Positions 1 through 9,413 of a stretch of 64,000 nt of DNA are shown here, piece after piece. A model generated the notes under the pieces. It had not been told where the DNA came from. It ran no database searches and saw only the letters and a program-made list of their open reading frames with translations. Source of the stretch: Lepraria neglecta (Eukaryota > Ascomycota > Lecanoromycetes > Lecanorales > Stereocaulaceae). Every line of letters begins with the position of its first letter. The stretch's first letter is position 1. The position numbers and the translations under genes were made by a program. The stretch lies in NCBI GenBank assembly GCA_033220425.1, contig CM065646.1:3231501-3295500 (forward strand), in the 5' to 3' direction.

Positions 1-179
1 ATAATAGAGACTAAGCGGACGGAGTAGAGGAGAAGGAATATAGTAATATTAGCGAGGCGGAAGGCTATTCGGAGTTAGAAAACTAGAAGTCCTTAGGGAA
101 GTCGCCCTTAAGGACCTACTATTCCTATTATTAGTAGATATCTATAATCTATATAGAAGAAGATCATTTATATACCCTA

Positions 180-810
180 TTATATTACTTACTTAAGGAA
201 AGGAATACTAATCTAAAGCCTTTACTAATACTAGTACTACTATATATTTATTTATTAATGAAAAAGAAGCGTAACTACTTTCTAATTATCTTAATATTAT
301 ATCTATACCTCTTACTAAACTATACTAACTCTATAGATATAATAGTAAGATACGAAAGAAACTAGTTACCTATATAATTTACCCTTCTATAAAGGTCTAT
401 AACTATCTTAAGTCGACCGTATCTATACTTATTACTAACCTAGGTAACTAATATATTATCCTTAGTAAGCTATAGATGAATAAGTATAAGGTCCTACTAG
501 ATATAGTAGATAATCGTATCGTCTTCCTACCTAGCCGCTATAACTATATTAGGGCCCTCTAAGCTCTTATAAAGCCTCCTATCGAGAAGGTAGATAAGAT
601 AATAAATATTCCTACGAATTATCCGTCTCCGCTATCTAAGAAACTAGAGGTACTAGATATCGCCAAGATTAGCGCTACTATATTCTATATATATATAAGG
701 AACTAAAAGAAGCGCGATATCTAATACTTCTCTATAATAATAGCTAAGTTAGAGAAGGCCATCTAGAATAGATCTATACTAGACTAGATCTATAAAGTAT
801 TAGAACATCA
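180..810 (+). pseudogene. Ty3/gypsy retropepsin C-terminal part and protease-RT linker, degenerate
   Basis: Read on the plus strand, this stretch gives a gypsy-type aspartic protease tail. A segment reads like 'TDLGNxHIILGKPW' (seen as TNLGN*YIILSKL*), which matches the conserved ILG region of retropepsins. It is followed by 'MNKYKVLLDIVDNRIVFLP' and a Lys/Glu-rich linker that normally leads into reverse transcriptase. Several codons are TAG/TAA where Gln or Trp is expected, so the frame is RIP-broken. The RT that should follow is absent: the frame stops at the GC-rich cluster starting near 811. It may belong to family D (see 19274-21840), but no overlapping sequence proves this. The left end is outside the window. 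Confidence 0.55.
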
Positions 811-930
811 GCAAATCGGGAGCGGCTCCCCAAAATCGAGCGTCCAAGGGGCCGGCCCCGGGCGCTAGGCGCTGATTCCGCACGGTCTCGGGCTGCTCGA
901 GCTACTCGAGCTGCTCGAGCTGGTCAAACA
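811..930. repeat. GC-rich cluster with CTCGAGCTG 9-mer repeats
   Basis: A short GC-rich island in TpA-rich DNA. It contains a GGCCGGCCCCGGGCGC block and then about three and a half 9-bp repeats of the type CTGCTCGAG/CTACTCGAG. The same arrangement, in the same orientation, recurs at 21860-22010. Each lies a few hundred bases before a copy of the TIR sequence CATCGCGCTTTCCC. I read it as a subterminal or terminal repeat of a DNA transposon, but no matching inverted partner was found nearby. Confidence 0.6.
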
Positions 931-1247
931 TACGGTTCGAGTACTTCTACTGATATCGCTCCAAGTAATATACCTATTTGATACAATAATCGATACAGTA
1001 ATAGATTTCATTTATATACGGTTATTGCCCATCCTATAAGCCGGCTCTACTATCGCGCTTTTACTAATATAAGACCTATACTATAGATATTCTAATTAAC
1101 TTTCCTACCTCCTATCGACGTCTATAATCCGATAATATTATTACTATTATCCGGAGAGCTAGCGGTAGCTTGCGGAATAGTAGTAGCCTCGCTATTAAAG
1201 ACCGCGGGGTTATCCTTAGTTAGGTAAGAGCTTGGTATATATAGATA
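931..1247. other. Degenerate spacer with no recognisable gene
   Basis: TpA-rich sequence between the GC cluster and the TIR at 1248. I see no protein motif in either strand and no similarity to the corresponding spacer at 22016-22255. Confidence 0.5.
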
Positions 1248-1440
1248 CATCGCGCTTTCCCAAAAGATTATGTCATTAGCGTCACAGCTAGTTTTGCGCT
1301 ATCAGCAGGCCGCATAGCGATTAGGGTCTACATCCTATATCGATTGCGGACCGAGAAATCAGCTAAATTAGCAACTCGAGGTTACCGATAGCAGCATCTG
1401 CAACCTCAAATTGCTACGCTAGGCGCCTACAACATCAGTA
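1248..1440. mobile_element. End of a MITE-like TIR element (family H, copy 1), partial
   Basis: Starts with CATCGCGCTTTCCCAAAAG, the same terminus as the complete element at 22256-22872 and the fragment at 35218. The next 180 bases can be aligned by eye with copy 2 (GTCACAGCTAGTTTTGCGCT, then a GCAGGCCG block and an ATTAGCAACTC motif). CpA and TpG survive here better than in the flanks. The opposite terminus (TTTGGGAAAGCGCGAT) was not found downstream, so this copy is truncated or too decayed; the right limit is approximate. Confidence 0.65.
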
Positions 1441-1659
1441 TCAAAAGTTACTTTCGTAGACTAACGCTACCATTACGCATTTATTCTGGAATACGAAATA
1501 TATACACTTAGGTAGTATATCGACAATATTAGTAGATAAGAAGTCATCCGAGTCGGATAGTTCGGACACATCCTCCGCTATAGTAGGTATATTCGAGTCG
1601 GATATCTTATCTAGAATTAACCTACAGGTAGTATTATCCGAGCTAGACGATTTTAAAAG
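1441..1659. other. Degenerate spacer
   Basis: TpA-rich sequence with two CCGAGTCGG-like stretches (near 1545 and 1605). No gene or element end could be assigned. Confidence 0.4.
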
Positions 1660-4479
1660 ATAATATAATAATCATTTTTATATTATACGTTTAATAGCTA
1701 TATATTCGATTACTAACAGCTTAATTCCGTCAGGCTTCCTCCCGCCTAAGCTTTATACTCTATTAATCCATCCTCTATCCCCTCCGTAGTATCCTTAGCA
1801 GCCTAGTCCTTAGGTTCTTCTCCTATTAGAGTAATATTTAGATATACTATTTTATCCTCTATAATCCACCTCTCTACCGACCTACTCTACTCTTTAATAT
1901 CTATAATATAATCCTCTTCCTAAAGACTCTTATCTACTTATAGACCGGTCTCCTTCTATATATACTCGAAGTCCTATATTAAAAATACCTAGATATCTAT
2001 TATCTCCGCTAAATTATTACTAAAGGTAAGGGAAGCGAAAAAACTATCCTAGTTTCTAAACTCTAAATTAGTCTCGTCGAGACCCTCCTCAGGAGATAGT
2101 TCTTTAGCCTTAATTTCAGTATTAGCCGATAATATATACCTATAATCGCTTCTTATATATACCGTATATTCTTTATTATTTCTGTACTCTTCTTCTTAGC
2201 CTATTATACTAGTATTATTTATTCCTATCTCCTCTAGAACGCTCTAAAGGTCCGGTTAATTTTTCAGATCTTCTAGGGAATCCTTAAATATATTAGTAAC
2301 TAGTAGTCAACGGTTCTTACTATACCTATTTATATAGTAGTAGTCTATTATTCGACGATAAAGTAGTCCTGTAACTATCCGCGTTTTGATTTCACCTATA
2401 TTATACTATACCTCTATTATATATTCAAATATAGCTTAAGGTATTATTAGTATATAGGTTATTCTTCGAGTATCAGGTTAACTTACTACTAACTAATATA
2501 CTATCCTATCTCTTAATCCTATAGGAGCTATATTCGTATTCTTCGAATATATAATAAAGCGCTATTATAACGAAAATAATAGTACTAGTAGGTAAAGGTT
2601 TCTATAGATCTATACTCTTATACCTGAGTCTAATAGCGCTTATTCTATTAGGGAAAAAAATGCGATATAGACTTATTATAATTATTAGTACTAGAAAACG
2701 ACCCTTATCTTAGACCTATTAGCTATATATTTCGTTCTCGTTTAGGAAAGAAGAATATTTATACCTTTCTCTAGATCCGCGAAAGTAAATCGTATATTAA
2801 ATAGTAGGTTCGATATATTATTCTTCCGGTCCTCGACTATTAGGTATAGCTATTCTACTACTATTTTAATAGTTAATCTTATTTTCCTTATTATAAAACT
2901 TCTAAATTCGCTTAGGCTATCTATAAGCTACGAAGATATTAGCTATTACGCGGCGTTATATAAATAGGTAGGGGTTTAGGAGTAATAACCTTGCGAGCTT
3001 CTTTAGGAGTTAGTATATTATCTAAGGTATCTAGATCGCCGATAACTTAAGGCCCCTTCGTTCTTTAGAGCTTAGCCTTCTATTCTCTCTATATTCTTAT
3101 TATAAGGTTACTTAGAGCTACTAGGTTATATTCTAGCCATAGTAATAGGCTATTAGTATCGTTGCCGCCTATAATCTTAGAGAGGAATATAGGCTTCGTT
3201 GCGTAGAAAATATATTAATATTCCCGTAAGGATTAGTATCTTTGCGCTTGGCGATACCTAGAACTACCCTAAGCGATAGGTCCCGCCGCCCCCTCCGTAG
3301 TTACCTCCTTATAGTTATCTTTAGATTTAATATCCGATATATATATAGGTATAGGCAACGAAGTCGATAATAGTCTAGGCCTTATCTTTTTAGATAATAG
3401 AACCCGATTATTAGGATTAGATAATTATCCTATAGTCGCGGTACTGGAATTCGGCCGCTTGCGCCGTGTAGGTAGTATAGTACGGGTTGGCTATCGCTAC
3501 TTATATTATACCGACTATAACGATTAGTTATTATAAGACCTATATACCGAGGTAAATATACTATTAATTCATCCTTCCGTCTGCTAATTAGATTCTCTCT
3601 CGATTTTCGATATTTCTTACTAGTAGATTTAAACTTATTAGTTATTATCTATTAGGGCGTCTAGGTAGGTCGTCCGGCACGCTAGCCATTCTACTCTATA
3701 TATAAAGATGTTCGGTTTCGTTATTCCTATACTATTAGCTATTTCAGCTATATTTGATAAACACGCGTCTCTAATTCATTATTTACCGAGCTGTATAGGT
3801 AGTTCCTAGTGTCTATATTCCCTTAAGGACCTCGTTTTATTATATAGTTCTATATTATTTCCTTCTTTCTATATTAGCGTATTAAATATACGCGTGACAT
3901 CGATAGATAACTTACGGTCTTCTTTTGGGTAATACTCGTATCGCTTTATAATATAGTATCGATTCTAGATATCGATAGCCACGTCTATTTACGCTGTACG
4001 GTTAATAGGTTATATCTATTATTATATACTAATCGTACTTATAACGGAGAAGCCCATCTTTTCCGTCTTCTAAATATAGAGTTATCTAACGGACCGAATA
4101 TAGGAGTATAGGGAAGTTATACCCCTATAACGATAGCAGGCACTAGTCTCTTCGTAGGGCTAGTTATAGGGTTATTAGAAGATATTTCGATATCCTTAAC
4201 GCTAGTTATCTTTAAAGAGACCTCTTCTTCGCGTATTTTTTTAGAGATATCCTTACTAAGGTTACTATCACGTCTTCGACGTTTCCTAGGCTCTACTACT
4301 CCGTTATTCCCTTCGGTACTTCTCTTAGATTCTAGCTACTTTTCTTTAATAGCCTTAATCTACTAATATATTAATATATAGAATAAGTTACTCGGTTCGA
4401 ATCGTACCTTTCGCTTGTTCGCTTTAGTCTCCTAGGCTTTTCTAGTAGCTACTAGTCGTTCTCCCTTTGTCTTAGCCAT
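1660..4479 (-). pseudogene. Unrecognised degenerate gene, probably of a mobile element
   Basis: On the minus strand an ATG at 4479-4477 opens a plausible protein: MAKTKGERLVATRKA, then many Lys/Arg/Glu residues, including a basic patch EPRKRRRRD near residue 75 and a Ser/Lys-rich segment. Only TAG/TAA codons of RIP type interrupt it for about 170 codons. Further on (roughly 4010-3500) coding-like segments continue in more than one frame, including an RAGRPTQTP-type segment that could belong to a helix-turn-helix domain. I do not recognise the family. It lies downstream of, and in the same direction as, the helicase relic at 4790-8423, so it could be a second gene of that element. The end near 1660 is a guess from where coding-like sequence fades. 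Confidence 0.3.
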
Positions 4480-4789
4480 TATTAGAAGATCTCTATTATC
4501 TATCTAATATATATAAGGGTCTTTACTAGTAACGAGGTAGTATAAGGTATTAAGGAGTATAATCTACGACGATATAGCTAGTTATAGGTAGCTAGATAGG
4601 CGAGGTTCTTAGGGGAAGAAGGCGAAGGTTTTTAGAAAGGGATAGGCTTCTTTAGCGTGTTATTGTCGTGTTATTTTAATTAATATAATATTAATATAAA
4701 ATCGAGTTAGCTTAAAGACTATTAACTGAGTCAGATAGAAACTTAGCCGAGTCGAACAAAAATTTCCTATCTTTTCGAATAGGTTACTA
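4480..4789. other. Degenerate intergenic stretch
   Basis: Between the minus-strand relic and the helicase C-terminus. TpA-rich; contains GAGTCAGA and CCGAGTCGAAC near 4730-4760. Nothing else recognised. Confidence 0.4.
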
Positions 4790-6307
4790 CTAGGACTATA
4801 TCTCTAGCTATAGTTCTCCTACGTATAACGAATATCGCCGTTTCTTCTATATCCTTAACAAGTATACGCCGCCTCCGCCCTATTAGCTCGGGACCTCAAG
4901 ACCTTAGATACTACCTACTCGAGTATCTATCGATAAATATATACGGAGCTAGACTTACTAGATTCGTATTAATAATATATACTTTGCCGCCGGCTCTTAA
5001 GTTATATAGGTAGGATATAGAGTTACATTATCAGCTTAACCGATTAAATTAGTTCTTCAACTTAGTTAATAACGATTAGATATCTCCTTCTATTTATAAT
5101 ATATTCTATAAAGAGAATCTCTACTAGCGGATATATATTAAGTTAGCGGAACTATATCCTCTATAGCGGCGACGGCGTTTAGATTTGTTAGAGAAGATAA
5201 ATCTAGGTTAGGAAAAGCGGCGGGTAGTATTAGCTAGGTCTTTATAGCGGGATTCTAGGATATAAATATTATATTAGTAACGTTGAGTTAAATAGTATAG
5301 TTTCTCTAGTCTCTAATTCGAATAACGGGGTCTACTATTTATAACATTTAAACTAGTCCTTAAATTTGCTACTAGCAATATCTATAGGTTGATTATATTA
5401 TATTATACCTACTCTTACTAAGAGTTTTCTATCCGCCTATCTAGATAATAATTAAATCAAGATCCCTTTACCTTATCCAGAAATATACTATACTTATATA
5501 CCTTCTATCTTTACTATTACTACCGAATAACCCGTCTATAGTATTAAATCCTATAGTACTTTATCCAGTTCGTATCTATATTTATACTTCTAGAGGTATA
5601 GATAAGGGTAATACCGGTTTTAAGAACGTAGTTTATAGAGAGAACAAAGTGATAATAGTTATCTCCTTAGTATATCTATACGAATAATTCATCTTATTTC
5701 CCGGAAGGTAAGGCCGAGCTACGCTATAGTTATTTATTAGGATAATACCTTTTAAACTACTAGAGTAAGGTTAGTATAAAGCTAAGGCGAAATAGCGGAA
5801 GAGCTATAGACCTACTATCGCCAGAATATATATAGTAGTAGATAGCTTAGTAATTATAGATAGTTATTATAGTCTTCCGACGATATCCTCCCTTAGTTTA
5901 ATAATTAAATCCTTTAATATAACTAACTTCGGACTATTATTAATAAAATATTCGATATAATAGATATAGATACTAGCTAGCGGGTATTCAGTCTAGTCTT
6001 CTCTTAGATTAGCTAACTCTACAAAGTTCGTGCGACCCTCGCCGCCGTTATATAAATCTACCCCTTCAAGCTTATCCGTATATAGAGATAGGTTATCGAG
6101 CCGAGCGAATCCTAGAAGGCTTGGGACTATAGTAGCGGCGCGTAGTTCATATATACGTTTGAAGTAGTTGGTAGTTATTAGCGCAGGTATCTCCTTGCTA
6201 GCCTTGCGAGTAATTATATATTATCTAGTATATTTTACTTTCGCTTCGTCTTAGTTCCTTTAATCCTTAGCGCGAAGAGCTATATTTTATACTAGTAAAG
6301 GCGGGTA
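4790..6307 (-). pseudogene. SNF2-type helicase, C-terminal part (family E, copy E2)
   Basis: Minus-strand reading matches the plus-strand copy E1 from about 50165 onward. Shared segments include ARKASKEIP, a KLxGxxLYNGGxxxTNFxELA segment and SPKLVxLKxLI, followed by an RLxxxxxTxxPxxAYILAxVxLxLF stretch. The last two resemble the start of the SNF2 helicase C-terminal domain, where the pattern SPKxxxLxxLL...VIFS is usual. Stops are TAG/TAA of RIP type. The upstream part continues at 7304-8423: a Helitron (6308-7303) sits between, and removing it joins the flanks cleanly, TTATATTATA to TAC, as in E1 near 50150. Function in life would be a DNA-dependent ATPase; this copy is dead. Confidence 0.6.
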
Positions 6308-7303
6308 TCTTCTTCTAATAATAGAATGGGTTTTAATACCTATTTAGGTAACTAATACCAAATCGGGTAGTTAAAGGATGCTTGGCATCAACTATCAAAC
6401 TGTGGTTGAATGCGTACCGCAACTTCTTCGCAGCATTGCCTCGCGCCACATACATCATATGATATCGAGATGATTTCATATGTTTTGGAGTTAACTATGC
6501 GCTTGCTTGCGCATCAAGAATTTTTAGAATCGGCCCATTTGCGCAATAGTTATGAGTAAAAGAAGCGTTTTTCGCCATGTTTTGCATGCAGCACGAGCTC
6601 GGTGGCAAATGCCAAGCATTGAGCTTGGCGCCCCCGGACCCTGGAACATCAAAAGTTGAATACGCACCGCAACTTCTTCGCAGCAATGCCCCGCGCCACA
6701 TACGTTATATGATATCAGAATAATTTCATGAGTTTTGGAACCAAGTATGCGCTTTCCAATGCAGTCAAAATTTTCAAATCGGCCTACTTACGCAAAAGTA
6801 ATGACTAAAAGAAGCGTTTTCGCCATGTTTTTGCGGGTAGTATAAGCTCGGTTGCAAATGCCAAGCATTGAGCTTGGCGTCCCCCGGACCCTGGAATATC
6901 AAAAGTTGAATGCGCACCGCAACTTCTTCGCAGCAATGCCCCGCGCTATATACGTCATATAATTTCGAGATGATTTCATGAGTTTTGGAACCAAGTATAT
7001 GCTTTCCAAGGCTATTCGAATTTTGAAATTTGGCTAAGATTTGGCTATGAAAAGCTCAAAAAACATGTTTTTGCTTGCGGAGTTCCCTAAAGCTAACCCC
7101 CGCAGCCGCCCCCGAAACACTAATATACTAAATCCTCAATAACTTTTGCCCTATTGGAATTAGGGCTTAGCTTTATATGTATAAAATGTACTATATATAG
7201 AGGAATTTCTAATACCGCTTAACTTTTCTAAATCGAGTATAAAATAAGCGAGATATAGTAGTTTTTACGGTAATCTTCTGTGAAGATTACGGGCACTTAC
7301 TTG
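6308..7303 (+). mobile_element. Non-autonomous Helitron (copy F1), 996 bp
   Basis: Starts TCTTCTTCTAATAATAG after an A (6307) and ends CTTG before a T (7304). A perfect 9-bp-stem hairpin GTAATCTTC-TGT-GAAGATTAC (7270-7290) lies 13 nt before the end. This is Helitron architecture (5' TC, 3' hairpin, insertion between A and T, no target duplication), with CTTG in place of the usual CTRR. Host: the helicase relic E2; the empty site is intact in copy E1. The core (about 6390-7010) is made of 250-bp tandem units rich in CpA/TpG, unlike its surroundings; the last 200 bases are TpA-rich. No gene. The same 3' end occurs on the autonomous Helitron at 57936. Confidence 0.82.
6390..7010 (+). repeat. Tandem 250-bp units inside Helitron F1
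   Basis: The marker CAGCAATGCCCCGCGCCACATA and its variants occurs at 6431, 6681 and 6931, a spacing of exactly 250 bp. Each unit carries GAGATGATTTCAT...TTTTGGA, a CAAAAGTTATGA-like stretch, CGCCATGTTTT and GCCAAGCATTGAGCTTGGC. Related units of 217 and 238 bp fill the other Helitron copies. Confidence 0.85.
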
Positions 7304-8423
7304 TATAATATAATAAATCTCGTAGGGAGGTAGTTATACCAGATTAGTAGTCCTAGAGATATCTTAAGTATATAGCGTCCGCTTTATATCGATTATCTTT
7401 GTCTACTATCGTAACTAATTGCCTACTACTTTCGCTAGCACGATAGTAAGAATAATACCTAACTTCGCTACGCTAATATTCCGGGTAGCGCTATTCTTGA
7501 TATACGGATAACTAATATTCTATTTATAAGCCGATAGATATATATCGTAATAACTCCGTAGCTTTAATCTCTCTAGTAAGAGATATTTATTATAATAAGG
7601 CGACGTTTCGAATTATTAGATAATTTTATATATATATATTTCGATCTAGATAGAGTCGGACGTTGGCGTTGCCCGAGTCGAATATCTATATTATCCGAGT
7701 CGACTAGAGTCCTTGATAGAAGCAATAATTTAGTTTAGATATCCCTAAACTAGAATCTCGCCCGTAGATAGCTCCCCCCTATTAGAAAGCCTACTATCTT
7801 ATCTAAGCCGCGCAGTATAGCTAATGAATAAACGGTACGATCTTCTTTATTTTACCGTTAGGGGCTATAATAGATAATAACCTATAGAGGTTTCGTATAT
7901 TCTATATAGACTAGTTTCCCTTCTATAGCTAAAATAATAACTCTATATACTACTACGTTTTCTAAGACTATTACGGATAGTCCTCTACCTTAGTTATATT
8001 AATACTAGGGTAGTATTTAGTAGTAAGTAAATAGTAAGGTAGAGGTTAAAGTACTTATATCCTATCGCGATCCTCCTATTCTAACACCTCTAGATCTTTC
8101 GTAGCTACTCTAGCTACTACTACCCTACCTATCTCGATATTATATAACTTCGGAACCCTACTATTATAGGCCTTACTAACCTTTAACGCCTTCTCCTCGT
8201 CCTCTTCTATAGTATCCCCTTCCTCCTCTTACTCCTTCTCTTCCTAATTACTAGTATAGCTACTATTATTTATATTAGAACGGATAAGTATAGGATTATT
8301 TAGAGGCCGGGTAGGAAATACTAGCAGGCTTGCTTAATTAAGAGGGAGAATTTATAAGGCTTTAGGGCGGAGAATTTAGCGGGAGAGGTAGTAGAGTCTT
8401 CGCGTAGAGGATTCTATATATTA
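7304..8423 (-). pseudogene. SNF2-type helicase, central part (family E, copy E2)
   Basis: Minus-strand sequence collinear with E1 from about 48345 to 49390. Shared blocks include the CTACCTCTYCTACTAAACCCTC stretch at the start, the KDIEALEQEDYNRIQVLQP-like segment (near 8070) and LPLLxxYKG-type hydrophobic stretches. After about 7420 it jumps to E1 sequence of about 50090, so roughly 650-700 bp containing the DEFH box are deleted. Its N-terminal part is not to the right of 8423 but at 52770-52912, on the far side of the inverted segment. Both ends border Helitrons at A/T sites. Confidence 0.6.
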
Positions 8424-9413
8424 CAAGTTAGTGCCCGTAATCTTCACAGAAGATTACCGTAAAGACTACTATATCTCGCTTATTTTATACTCTATTTAGA
8501 AAATTTAAGCCTAATTAGAAAGCCCTCTATTTATAGTATATTTTATATATATAAAGTTAAGCCCTAATCCTAATAGGGCAAAAGTTATTAAGGATTTAGT
8601 ATATTAGTGCGTCGGGGGCGGCTGCGGGGGTAGCTTCAGAGAAGTCCGCAGGCAAAAACATGTTTTTTAAGCTTTCCTTAGCCAAACCTTAGCCAAACCT
8701 TAGCCAAATTTCAAAATTCGAACGGCGTTGGAAAGCGCATGCTTGGTTCCAGAACTTATGAAATTATGATGATATTATATGACGTATGTGGCGCGGGGCA
8801 TTGCTGCGAAGAAGTTGCAGTGCGTATTCAACTTTTGATGTTCCAGGGTCCGGGGGTGCCAAGCTCAGTGCTTGGCATCTGGCACCGCCTGTAAAACATG
8901 GCGAAAACTCTTATTTTGCTCATAACTTTTGCGCAAATGGACCGATTTTGAAAATTTCGACGGTGTTGGAAAGCGTATACTTGGTTCCAAGACTTATGAA
9001 ATCATCTCGATATCATATGACGTATGTGGCGCGGGGAAGTACTGCAAAGAAGTTACGGTGCGCATTCAGCTCAATGCTTGGTATCTGCCACCGAGCTCGC
9101 GGTGCATGCAAAACATGGCGAAAACGCTTCTTTTGCTCATAACTTTTGCGCAAGTGGACCGATTTTGAAAATTTCGACGGTGTTGGAAAGCGCGTGCTTG
9201 GTTCCAAAACTTATGAAATCATCTCGATATTATATGATGCATGTGGCGCGGGGAAGTCCTGCGAAGAAGTTGCGGTGCGAATTCAAGTTTTGGTGGTTGA
9301 AGGCGCTAGGCCGAAAGGCGTACTATCAGGGGGGTGGAATATAGGGTCGATCTCATTGGCTACAAGTGCGGAATTGCTCCGAAAGTCCTTATAATCTGTT
9401 ATTAGAAGAAAGA
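8424..9413 (-). mobile_element. Non-autonomous Helitron (copy F2L), 990 bp
   Basis: On the minus strand it begins TCTTTCTTCTAATAACAG after an A and ends hairpin-GGGCACTAACTTG before a T. The hairpin is at 8437-8457, again 13 nt from the end. Tandem units of 238 and 217 bp (marker GTGGCGCGGGG at 8786, 9024, 9241) make up the core. Closely similar to the copy at 52913-54119, with differences mostly C/T or G/A, and shorter by exactly 217 bp, one unit. Its left flank is helicase E2 and its right flank is element A1; these are two different hosts, which is the trace of an inversion. No real gene; open frames here are read-through of the repeats. Confidence 0.82.

Noticed and set aside
8786-9394. 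Overlapping ORFs of 79-118 codons (MWRGALLRRSC..., MRKWTDFENFDG...) on both strands of the Helitrons
   Set aside because: They are readings of the 217/238/250-bp tandem units. The unit lengths are not multiples of three and the same peptides recur in different frames, so they are by-products of the array.
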